NCBI GenBank assembly: GCA_017460665.1
Contig: JAFUAO010000103.1
Coordinates: 1-35,883, forward strand
DNA length: 35,883 bases
Direction: 5' to 3'
Source of the DNA: Ruminococcus sp.
GTDB taxonomy: Bacteria > Bacillota > Clostridia > Oscillospirales > Ruminococcaceae
The position numbers and the translations under genes were made by a program. Below, one piece after another: positions 7,213 to 14,402 of the stretch (position 1 is the first letter of the stretch; every line of letters begins with the position of its first letter). Below the pieces are notes generated by a model that saw nothing but the letters and a program-made list of their open reading frames with translations, did no database searches and had not been told where the DNA came from.

Positions 7213-9110
7213 CACGTTGACTGGGCTGCTGTGGGGAGATGATCCGGCATATGGCCGATCACCACACGCCTTTCCTCCTCGTCCCAGCAGAAATATATCC
7301 GGATCAGCAGCTTTGCGCTGACCCCGTATTTGATGTGCATATCCAGCAGGTACCTCCTGCCGTCAGCCTCGATCTCGTAATCGTCCCGGCGCAGCCTCAG
7401 CGCTCCGCTGCCGCAGCCGGCAGCCTCCCAGCTATAGCTCTCGCCGTACAGGGCCAGCTCCTCCCCGCAGATCTCTCCCCTGCGGTATCTTGCATAGGCG
7501 TCGAGGTAATAGATCCCGTCGCAGAGAATGGCCGTATCCAGCCCTCCGCCGTACTTCCTGAGAGCAGTCTCCGCCTGGGGAGCGATATAGATCCGCTCCG
7601 GGAAGCTCTTCTTTACCCAGCCGCAGATGCTGTTCTTGTCGGTGGGGAACTCCGCTGCGTCATAGGCCTTCTGCCGGTAGAAGCTGACCAGCTCCGCCGC
7701 CCGTTTATAGGCCTCCTCCTTGGAGCCGTACTCGTTCTTCAAGCTGGAGATGTAGACCTTCAGGCCCTCGTTCTCCCCTGTCAGGTCCCTTATCTGCCGC
7801 CGGAGCGTTCGGTCGCTCTCGATCTTCTGGCGAAGGTCGTTGTTCTGCTGAGCAAGCTCCCGGTTGCTCTCGCTGAGCTCAGTGTTCTCCTGCTTGTAGC
7901 TGGCCAGCTTGTCCTCTAGGGAAAGGCTCTCGTGGCGGCGCTCTCGCAGGTCTGCCAGCCTTGCGTCGGAGTAGAACAGCACGTCACCGTACCGGAAGGG
8001 CAGCCTTTTCAGCATATTGCGCAGCTCAGTTTTCAGCCTTAGCCCGAGCTGCTCCATATCTGCGTCCAAGTACCTCAGCCGCTCGGTCTCATGTCCGCCG
8101 GAGATCACTAAGATCTCGCCCTCGGACAGAGAGATCCCCAGCTTGTTTTTCAGCGCACCGAAGCAGCTCTCCCCCACGAAGCAGACCACCGAAAAGCACA
8201 TGGTCTTTGCGGCCAGCAGCTCGTAGTCTATGACCGGCAGCTTCTCCTTCTCCGCCTTCACAGGCCTTGGGCGCTGCTTTGCAGGAGCCTCGCTCTGGGG
8301 CCTTGCCTCGGGAGAGGTCAGGCTGGACTTGATGCTGACCTTCGACAGATCCGCCGTCAGTCCCCCTGTCAGTGAGAAGCTGTCAAAGCCGGTCAGCGAC
8401 AGCTTCCCCGGCTCCGGAGCTATCACAGGCCTTTCCGCCTTTTCATAGCCGCTGTCGGCCACCAGCACCACCGGCATACTGAACTCACGGGACTCGATCA
8501 GCCGCTCAAGCTCCCGAACGGAGCCCTTGTCGGTGATCATCATGGGCTTGCCGTCCAGCCGGAAGCCCTCCGCCGCAAGTCCCACATCGGGGTCGTTGGC
8601 CAGCTCCCTGACCACTGCCGGGCGGAACACCGAGCAGGGCGCATCGCAGTCCGAGGGCTCGGAGCAGACGGTCCGCACGCCCACCTCCACGTTCTCCTTC
8701 CACCTGAGAAAGGTGACCTCGGTCTGGAAGACCCGGCCTATGATCGGAGCTCTTCCCGAGGCGGCATCACCGCTCTCTCCGGCGTCGGGCTCAGAGATCC
8801 GGAAGGACCACACCCCTCGCCCGGGTATGTATGTGCAGTCCATGGCGGCGCCGGTGTTGATGTTGAAGGAGCGGAGCTGCTCGGAGGAGAAGCCGGCGTA
8901 GTCCTCCGGCTCAGGAGCCATGAGCTCCTCCGGGATCTTATCGAACCGAGCGAGCCTGGACCTCAGCCATTTCAGGGTCTGGAGCACGCAGATATTGAAA
9001 ACAGTGTCCGCCGGCAGCTTCTGCGATGCGGTGAACGCATGGAGCTGATAGGTGGGATAGCTTTTCAGCGGTGTGAGTTTTTTCGCCAGATATTCTTCCA
9101 TGATCATCAC
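7212..9110 (-). CDS. Uncharacterised 632-residue coiled-coil protein
   Basis: I do not recognise this protein. It has no signal peptide or membrane segment and is probably cytosolic. Visible layout: an N-terminal domain (about 1-230) with GRGVWSFRISEPD and VEVGVRTVCSEPSDCDAPC stretches; a Pro/Lys-rich linker (about 250-300); a second globular part (about 305-390); a heptad-like coiled coil rich in Glu, Gln and Leu (about 395-475); and a C-terminal domain (about 490-632). The last 41 residues (HIKYG, LIRIYFCWDEE, VVIGHMPDHL) read like the beta strands of a small RelE/ParE-type fold, but that is only an impression of the strand pattern. A promoter of its own lies in the divergent gap. Start could be the ATG at 9110 or the one at 9104. 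Its solitary setting would suit a single-gene stress or defence protein, which is speculative. Confidence 0.75.
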   Translation of the reverse strand: MMIMEEYLAKKLTPLKSYPTYQLHAFTASQKLPADTVFNICVLQTLKWLRSRLARFDKIPEELMAPEPEDYAGFSSEQLRSFNINTGAAMDCTYIPGRGVWSFRISEPDAGESGDAASGRAPIIGRVFQTEVTFLRWKENVEVGVRTVCSEPSDCDAPCSVFRPAVVRELANDPDVGLAAEGFRLDGKPMMITDKGSVRELERLIESREFSMPVVLVADSGYEKAERPVIAPEPGKLSLTGFDSFSLTGGLTADLSKVSIKSSLTSPEARPQSEAPAKQRPRPVKAEKEKLPVIDYELLAAKTMCFSVVCFVGESCFGALKNKLGISLSEGEILVISGGHETERLRYLDADMEQLGLRLKTELRNMLKRLPFRYGDVLFYSDARLADLRERRHESLSLEDKLASYKQENTELSESNRELAQQNNDLRQKIESDRTLRRQIRDLTGENEGLKVYISSLKNEYGSKEEAYKRAAELVSFYRQKAYDAAEFPTDKNSICGWVKKSFPERIYIAPQAETALRKYGGGLDTAILCDGIYYLDAYARYRRGEICGEELALYGESYSWEAAGCGSGALRLRRDDYEIEADGRRYLLDMHIKYGVSAKLLIRIYFCWDEEERRVVIGHMPDHLPTAAQST

Positions 9111-9133
9111 TTCCCTTGAAAGGTCTTTTTCTA

Positions 9134-9162
9134 ATTATACCATGGCCTCGCCCTTTTTGCAA
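9134..9162 (-). promoter_or_regulatory. Promoter of the 632-residue protein gene
   Basis: On the minus strand, TTGCAA (9157-9162) and TATAAT (9134-9139) are 17 bases apart, just upstream of the start. Confidence 0.75.
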
Positions 9163-9174
9163 GGCGCAGGGCAC

Positions 9175-9203
9175 TTGACGATCCGTAAGATCTGTGCTAC
9201 CAT
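9175..9203 (+). promoter_or_regulatory. Promoter of the RibD-C family reductase gene
   Basis: TTGACG (9175-9180) and TACCAT (9198-9203) with a 17-base spacer lie 31 bases before the start codon. The promoter is divergent from the one for the 632-residue protein. Confidence 0.65.
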
Positions 9204-9234
9204 AGGGTCAGTGAATGATTTTAGGAGGATGGCT

Positions 9235-9942
9235 ATGGAAACTAACTCACGGCCCTATGTGATCTGCCATATGGTGACCTCGATCGACGGCAAGGTCACG
9301 GGGCAATTCCTGTCCTCCGACGCTGCGAAGGCGGCTGAGGAGGAGTACTACCGCATAAACCGCAAGCTGAAGGGCGAGGCCTTTGCCTGCGGAAGGATCA
9401 CTATGGAGGGCAGCTTCACAGGAGGCTATAGGCCGGATCTTTCGGCCTTTGAGGGAGCCGAACTCCCTGAGGGCGACTTCATCGCCCGGCAGCACGGCTA
9501 TTACGCCGTGTCCTTCGACCGAAAGGCTTTAGTGGGCTGGACCGACAGCCTTATCCACGACGAGGACGAGGGCTATGACGACTGCCACATCATAGAGGTC
9601 CTGACCGAGGAGGCTCCGAAGGCGGCGCTGGCTTACTACCGGAGCATCGGCGTTTCCTACATCTTCGCCGGAGAGCATGACATCGACATCTGCGCTGCCC
9701 TTAGGAAGCTGAGGGAGCTCTTCGGGATCCGCACTCTCCTGCTGGAGGGCGGCAGCATCATCAACGGCGCCTTCGCAAGGGCAGGGGCCGTGGACGAGCT
9801 GAGCCTCGTGGCGGCGCCGGTGATCGCCGACGCAGACAGCAAGCCCCTGTTCTATGACTGCGGTATGTCAAGGTTCGACCTTGAGCTGGCAGAGCCCCTG
9901 CCCGGCGGCGCAGTCTGGCTAAGGTACAAGGCGCAGGACTGA
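9235..9942 (+). CDS. RibD C-terminal/dihydrofolate reductase-like family protein
   Basis: A 235-residue NAD(P)H-dependent reductase of the RibD_C superfamily, the fold shared by the reductase half of riboflavin enzyme RibD and DHFR-like proteins. Visible features are the N-terminal VTSIDGKVTG strand, the RITMEGSFTGG segment, and LLLEGGSIINGAFARAGAVDELSLVAAPVI near the C-terminus. An open frame extends further upstream, but AGGAGG six bases before the ATG at 9235 decides the start, and the promoter overlaps the upstream extension. There is no deaminase domain and no other riboflavin gene nearby, so it is probably a stand-alone reductase with an unknown substrate. Confidence 0.85.
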   Translation: METNSRPYVICHMVTSIDGKVTGQFLSSDAAKAAEEEYYRINRKLKGEAFACGRITMEGSFTGGYRPDLSAFEGAELPEGDFIARQHGYYAVSFDRKALVGWTDSLIHDEDEGYDDCHIIEVLTEEAPKAALAYYRSIGVSYIFAGEHDIDICAALRKLRELFGIRTLLLEGGSIINGAFARAGAVDELSLVAAPVIADADSKPLFYDCGMSRFDLELAEPLPGGAVWLRYKAQD

Positions 9943-9949
9943 CCGTCAG

Positions 9950-9980
9950 GGCCGCAGGAGAGCTCTCCTGCGGCCTTTTT
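9950..9980 (+). terminator. Intrinsic terminator after the RibD-C gene
   Basis: A perfect 26-base palindrome (GGCCGCAGGAG/CTCCTGCGGCC around AGCT) is followed by TTTTT, starting 8 bases after the stop codon. Confidence 0.9.
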
Positions 9981-10066
9981 GCCTAAATACAGCGGCTTCC
10001 GCCTGCTTTCTCAACTATCGTTCTACAGGCTAGAGCTGTGGTTGTATCAAGTCGCAAAACGATCGC

Positions 10067-10095
10067 TTGCAATCAACCATGCGTTGTGCTATAAT
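10067..10095 (+). promoter_or_regulatory. Promoter of the XRE regulator-GH44 unit
   Basis: TTGCAA (10067-10072), a 17-base spacer and TATAAT (10090-10095) lie 46 bases upstream of the regulator start. No separate promoter was seen before the GH44 gene, so this probably drives both genes. Confidence 0.75.
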
Positions 10096-10141
10096 AAACA
10101 CAGAAGGGCAGAAAGCCTTCACCAAACTCCGGAGAAAAACT

Positions 10142-11038
10142 ATGGATAAGAAGAATATCTTTCGCAGGAACCTCGTTGCACGCCGCCGGGAGCTGGGCCT
10201 TACACAGGAGCAGCTGGCCCAGCGGATGAACGTTTCGCCTCAGGCAGTCTCGAAATGGGAGAACTCGAGCTATCCCGACGCCGAGCTACTGCCTCTGCTG
10301 GCAAAGTCACTGAACACCTCCCTGGACGCCCTTTTCGGGATAAAGGCCTCCGGTGAGTCAGTGGACCTGCTCCAGCTCATCCACGACACCGTCCAGAGCA
10401 CTGCCCCTGAAAAGCGGCCTGAGCTGCTCATGCAGATGTTCTACACCGCCGTTTGCGCCTATAGGCCGAATTTCCAGAAGGCCGCCAAGCTCAAGGACGA
10501 CTATGAGCAGGAGACCTTCGCCGGCGTTAAGACCGATAACGAGATCATGCTCTCTCGGCTCAACCGTGATCTGAGATACTTCATGTATATGGAGGATCCC
10601 CCAGAGGGCGTGAACAGCTATTTCACCAATACCAAGAACATGGCCCGTCTGCTGAAGACCCTTGCCGATGAGGACGCTATCCGCATAATAAGCTACCTTG
10701 GCAGCGGAAGGCGGAACAAGATGCACTCCCCGGCGGTGATCTCAAAAAGGCTCCAGATCCCGGATGAAAAGGTGCAGTACGTCATCGACAGGCTGGACAG
10801 GTTCGGGCTGGTCTGGAGAGTGGGCGTGGACCTCGAAGAGGGCGAGACCATAATGTACGGCTATACCCATAGCCAGGCCCTGCCGATGCTCCTTGTGCTG
10901 GCAGAGAGCATATGCAACTATTTCAGCTCGTGGGATCCGTCCTATGATGTGCATACCCACGGCGTTTTCAAGAACGAGACCGGATCCGTCACCGGGGACC
11001 TTCCGCAGGTCTCCTGGTGGAAGGAGGACGAGGTCTGA
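10142..11038 (+). CDS. XRE-family regulator with ArsR-like winged-helix region
   Basis: A 298-residue DNA-binding protein. Residues about 6-66 are a clear Cro/CI helix-turn-helix (LGLTQEQLAQRMNVSPQAVSKWEN). The middle is helical and unassigned. Around residues 155-250, RLLKTLADEDAIRIISYL and a following RLDRFGLVWRVGVDLEEGETIMYGYT look like an ArsR-type winged helix with its beta wing. The frame is open further upstream, but GGAGAAAAACT before the ATG at 10142 sets the start. Only 24 bases separate its stop from the GH44 gene, so it may control the cellulose or xyloglucan enzyme it is transcribed with. The ligand is unknown. Confidence 0.85.
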   Translation: MDKKNIFRRNLVARRRELGLTQEQLAQRMNVSPQAVSKWENSSYPDAELLPLLAKSLNTSLDALFGIKASGESVDLLQLIHDTVQSTAPEKRPELLMQMFYTAVCAYRPNFQKAAKLKDDYEQETFAGVKTDNEIMLSRLNRDLRYFMYMEDPPEGVNSYFTNTKNMARLLKTLADEDAIRIISYLGSGRRNKMHSPAVISKRLQIPDEKVQYVIDRLDRFGLVWRVGVDLEEGETIMYGYTHSQALPMLLVLAESICNYFSSWDPSYDVHTHGVFKNETGSVTGDLPQVSWWKEDEV

Positions 11039-11062
11039 GAACTATTTCAGGAGGGAATTAGA

Positions 11063-13360
11063 ATGAAGAAGGCGATAGCCGCTATCTCGGCGCTCGTGAT
11101 CGCAGCGCCATGGGTTTTGCCGGCAGCTAAGGCTAAGGCTGCTGACACCTATGACATGACAGTTACCGTTGATATGACTGACAGTGGAAAGGCCATAAGC
11201 CCATACATTTACGGTATAAATCAGTACGCTCATCAGGAGGACTACAAGATCGTAAGGCCTACCGCTGTCCGTCAGGGCGGAAATCGTATGACCGCCTATA
11301 ACTGGGAGACCAACGCCTCGAATGCCGGCTCTGACTGGAAGCACAGCTCAGACGACAACCTTTCCAAGTCCGACCGCCCCGCAGACTGCGCTCAGGTGCT
11401 CTCTGCCGAGGGAACTAAGTACGGCTTCGACTACAAGCTCACCACACTTCAGCTCGCAGGATACGTCGCCGCAGATAAGGACGGCCCGGTGAGCGAGGCG
11501 GAGGCGGCTCCCTCAGACCGCTGGAACAAGGTGGAGATCGTGAAGGGCGCTCCCTTCGATGAGACCCCCGACCTTGAGGACGGCACTGTCTACATGGACG
11601 AGTATGTCAACTACATCATCGGCGCTTTGGGCGACTCCTCCTCACCGACAGGCATACAGGGCTACAGCCTCGACAATGAGCCTGCCCTCTGGAGCGGCAC
11701 CCACTCAAGGATCCACCCCGAGAGAGTGACTGTGGCTGAGCTGGCAGAGAAGTCTATCGCTGCTGCCGGTGCTGTCAAGAAGCTGGATCCCGGCGCTGAG
11801 ATCTTCGGACCGGCCCTCTACGGCTATACCGCCTACGACCACCTGGCAGACGACGACAGCTCCACCGAATGGGAGACTATCCAGAGTGAGAACAACTATC
11901 ACTGGTATCTGGACTGCTACCTCGACCAGATGAAGAAGGCCAGCGACGAGGCCGGCACAAGGCTGCTGGACGTGCTGGATATACACTACTACTCCGAGTC
12001 ATCGAGAGTGGGCGCTGAGGACAGAGTGCAGTCTGTCCGCACTCTCTACGAAAAAGGCTTCGTTGAGAATAGCTGGATCGGCCAGTGGTGCCAGAAGAAC
12101 GTACCGATCCTACCTACAGTACAGGCTTCTATCGACAACTACTTCCCCGGCACTAAGCTGGGCGTGACCGAGTACAACTTCGGCGGCGAGGACGATGCCT
12201 CCGGCGCTATCGCACAGGCCGAGGCCCTTGGCTGCTACGCAGATCAGGGCGTGTACTTCGCTTCCCTCTGGGGCGGCAGCGGCTTCATCTTCTCGGGACT
12301 TGCCCTTTATACCAACTACGACGGCAGCGGGAGCTCCTTCGGCGATACCCTCCTGAGCACCAGCACCGAGGACGTTTCAAAGGCCAGCGCCTATGCCTCT
12401 GTCAACTCCGGCGACGACTCTACAGTTACCGTTATGGTCACAAATAAGGACTTCACCTCCGCCGAGAACGTCAAGATCGTTCTGGACGGCGCAAAGAAGG
12501 ACTACAAGTCTGCTGCGGTATACGCAGTTTACGGCGACAGCTCTGACATCCGCCTGATCGACGTCCAGCAGATAAACGGCAAGACCGTCGATCTCCAGCT
12601 CCCTGCCCTTTCTGCCGCAATGGTAGTGATCAAGGACGAGGAAACTGACATACAGATCCCCACTGAGCCTGTTATCGAGACAGAGGTCTATGACGACCCC
12701 ATGTCCATGATCAACGAGAACGGCTATGTCGAGATCCCGATCACGGATCCCGAGCACCTGAAAAAGATCGTCATCACCGGCGATGTGGCCTCCTCTGCCG
12801 GCTCTACATGGGGCAGCGCAGGCTGTGCAGTCTGCATCAATGCTGTTGACGATGCAGGAACTAAGTTCTGGACCTCAAAGAGCTACAGCCTGAGCCTCGG
12901 CACGGGCTCAAAGGCAACAGTGGACTTCGACGGCACCCTCAAAAACAAGGACGACGAGGTCAATGCTGTCGTGGCCGACGGCAAGGTAGAGCTCCAGAAA
13001 TGGTGGGATTCCTCCGAGAAGAAGGAGCTCGAGCAGGAGGACGAGATCACGGTGAGCTACACCAAGGTAGAGGTCTTCTACGAGTACCCTGCCGGCGAGC
13101 AGACCGAGACTGCAATGGGCGATGCGAACTGCGACGGAAAGGTGGATCTTGCCGATGCGGTAGCCGTCCTGCAATACTCCGCACTTCCTGCAAAGTACGG
13201 CCTTACAGACCAGGGATTGCTCAACGCTGACGTTATCGACAACGGCGAGAGCGGAGTCAACGGCGTGGACGCTCTGGCGATCCAGATGGTGGACGCAAAG
13301 GTGATCACGGTGGGCGACCTTCCTATGACTAAAGAAAACATGGATAAGATAAAGAAATAA
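11063..13360 (+). CDS. Secreted GH44 endoglucanase/xyloglucanase with CBM and dockerin
   Basis: A 765-residue exported plant cell-wall hydrolase. A signal peptide (about 1-27, ending AKAKAAD) precedes a GH44 catalytic module whose acid/base is Glu206 in SLDNEPALW and whose likely nucleophile is Glu370 in GVTEYNFGG. After the GH44 beta-domain, an acidic linker with IPTEP leads to a beta-rich module at about 540-675, probably a carbohydrate-binding module like those on ruminococcal GH44 enzymes. A type I dockerin (about 686-757) follows, with calcium loops GDANCDGKVDLADAV and a second, shorter NADVIDNGESGVNGVDAL. The dockerin implies attachment to a cohesin scaffold. The ribosome site is AGGAGGG seven bases before ATG. 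GH44 enzymes act on beta-1,4-glucans including xyloglucan; the exact substrate cannot be read here. Confidence 0.92.
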   Translation: MKKAIAAISALVIAAPWVLPAAKAKAADTYDMTVTVDMTDSGKAISPYIYGINQYAHQEDYKIVRPTAVRQGGNRMTAYNWETNASNAGSDWKHSSDDNLSKSDRPADCAQVLSAEGTKYGFDYKLTTLQLAGYVAADKDGPVSEAEAAPSDRWNKVEIVKGAPFDETPDLEDGTVYMDEYVNYIIGALGDSSSPTGIQGYSLDNEPALWSGTHSRIHPERVTVAELAEKSIAAAGAVKKLDPGAEIFGPALYGYTAYDHLADDDSSTEWETIQSENNYHWYLDCYLDQMKKASDEAGTRLLDVLDIHYYSESSRVGAEDRVQSVRTLYEKGFVENSWIGQWCQKNVPILPTVQASIDNYFPGTKLGVTEYNFGGEDDASGAIAQAEALGCYADQGVYFASLWGGSGFIFSGLALYTNYDGSGSSFGDTLLSTSTEDVSKASAYASVNSGDDSTVTVMVTNKDFTSAENVKIVLDGAKKDYKSAAVYAVYGDSSDIRLIDVQQINGKTVDLQLPALSAAMVVIKDEETDIQIPTEPVIETEVYDDPMSMINENGYVEIPITDPEHLKKIVITGDVASSAGSTWGSAGCAVCINAVDDAGTKFWTSKSYSLSLGTGSKATVDFDGTLKNKDDEVNAVVADGKVELQKWWDSSEKKELEQEDEITVSYTKVEVFYEYPAGEQTETAMGDANCDGKVDLADAVAVLQYSALPAKYGLTDQGLLNADVIDNGESGVNGVDALAIQMVDAKVITVGDLPMTKENMDKIKK

Positions 13361-13362
13361 CG

Positions 13363-13392
13363 AAAAGGGACTGCTCTTGCAGTCCCTTTTTT
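13363..13392 (+). terminator. Intrinsic terminator after the GH44 gene
   Basis: The stem AAGGGACTGC/GCAGTCCCTT with a TCTT loop is followed by a T-run. It starts just after the GH44 stop codon. Confidence 0.9.
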
Positions 13393-13411
13393 GCTTAGCT
13401 GTGACAGCAGA

Positions 13412-13549
13412 TCATTTCTCATCATCTGTCTTGTCGTCGGAGCCCTTCTTTTTCGGCGGCCTGTTCAGATCTCTTGAAATGAACATATCCAGACCGATCA
13501 GCCCCAGTAATAACAGTATGCATCCAATAATAAGTATAGTCTTTATCAT
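13412..13549 (-). CDS. 45-residue single-span membrane protein
   Basis: A very short gene with a strong ribosome site (GGAGG five bases before ATG). The product starts MIKTILIIG, has one hydrophobic helix of about 20 residues (roughly 3-22), then a charged cytosolic-type tail rich in Lys and Asp (RPPKKKGSDDKTDDEK). It lies 38 bases after the 137-residue membrane protein gene on the same strand, so the two probably share a transcript. I do not recognise the family. It could be a small regulatory subunit or part of a membrane pair with its neighbour. Confidence 0.7.
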   Translation of the reverse strand: MIKTILIIGCILLLLGLIGLDMFISRDLNRPPKKKGSDDKTDDEK

Positions 13550-13587
13550 TTTTTCCTCCGTAGTATCGTTTTGGCTAAATAGCTTGG

Positions 13588-14001
13588 TCAATAATACGAA
13601 GGTGTGATCTTATGGCCGTCCTGGTCGTGTATGTACTTGATGATAGCTCTGTGGCTGCGGCATATTTTCCTGCAAAAAGAATACAGTGCTGCGAACGATA
13701 TGCCTACAGCGGACCAAAGGAAGGAGCCTCCCCTTGATGAGCGGTCAAGGTCCCTTAGCCGAGGAAGTCTCCTTGAGGTGTCGCAGCGCTGCAGCCTTGC
13801 AGTTTTCGACGTTAGATGTTCCTCTGCACATACGGCCTCAACAAAGCTGTAAACATCGCAGGTAATGACCTTTCGGTCACAGGACGCCCTCGAAAGGTCG
13901 TTAGCCGTCCCGGTCTGACTGACCCCTGAAAACAGGAGCGGGATAAAGATCAAGGCGATGAGCGAAGCTGCTATATTTCGCATGAAGGATCCCCGCTCCA
14001 T
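13588..14001 (-). CDS. 137-residue predicted membrane protein, unknown function
   Basis: AAGGAGG seven bases before ATG at 14001 fixes the start; the longer open frame reaches into the promoter. The product has an N-terminal hydrophobic helix (about 8-24), a middle part with Cys residues and many Arg residues (about 35-88), a second hydrophobic helix (about 92-108) and a basic C-terminal tail containing IIKYIHDQDGHK. That tail looks like a deliberate conserved motif, but I cannot name a family. A promoter with 17-base spacing lies upstream, and a 45-residue membrane protein gene follows. Confidence 0.65.
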   Translation of the reverse strand: MERGSFMRNIAASLIALIFIPLLFSGVSQTGTANDLSRASCDRKVITCDVYSFVEAVCAEEHLTSKTARLQRCDTSRRLPRLRDLDRSSRGGSFLWSAVGISFAALYSFCRKICRSHRAIIKYIHDQDGHKITPSYY

Positions 14002-14087
14002 AGCTTGACCTCCTTTTCGTGACCCATCAGGGCGACATGATAAGTCTGATATGATGAATGACATTCGATATATTATTGGACAGTCTA

Positions 14088-14116
14088 AGTATAGCATAGA
14101 TCTCCCCAAAAGTCAA
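14088..14116 (-). promoter_or_regulatory. Promoter of the small membrane protein pair
   Basis: On the minus strand, TTGACT (14111-14116) and TATACT (14088-14093) are 17 bases apart. The leader to the start codon is about 85 bases and contains a GAATG/CATTC inverted repeat. Confidence 0.8.
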
Positions 14117-14139
14117 TTGGTGTCCTTGGGGTTTTGGCA

Positions 14140-14402
14140 GGGGGCACACATCGTGCGCCCGTGTCTCCCGGAAACTCTGTAGGGACGGCCACTGGCCGTC
14201 CGTGCGCTATATACCTTGTGTAGGGGAGGCCGTCCTCGACGTCCCGGCCGATTGATCAGATCTCCGGAAACAAATTGTAGGGGCGATCCCTAACCGGGAC
14301 CCGTCCCCTCTGTCAGCTTCGCTGACATCTCCCCACACTGTGGGGAGTCACCCACATCGCCCCACGATGTTTTATGATGTGTAGGGGCGAATTCTCATCG
14401 CC
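14140..14402. repeat. Cluster of TGTAGGG-type palindromic intergenic repeats
   Basis: Several short palindromic units follow each other. Four begin with TGTAGGG or TAGGGG (near 14178, 14219, 14276 and 14380). Clear stems are GGACGGCC/GGCCGTCC (14183-14201), GTCAGC/GCTGAC (14312-14326), CTCCCCAC/GTGGGGAG (14329-14347) and GGCGA/TCGCC (14386-14402). A short direct repeat (TCTCC..GGAAAC before TGTAGGG) occurs near 14165 and 14261. Such units are common between genes of Oscillospiraceae. From about 14313 the cluster also forms the 3' end of the broken surface-protein gene. Apart from the promoter above, nothing else is seen in the gap from 14002 to 14312. Confidence 0.75.

Noticed and set aside
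14140-14402. Possible CRISPR array
   Set aside because: Units are of different sequence and length, with no regular spacers and no cas genes in the window.
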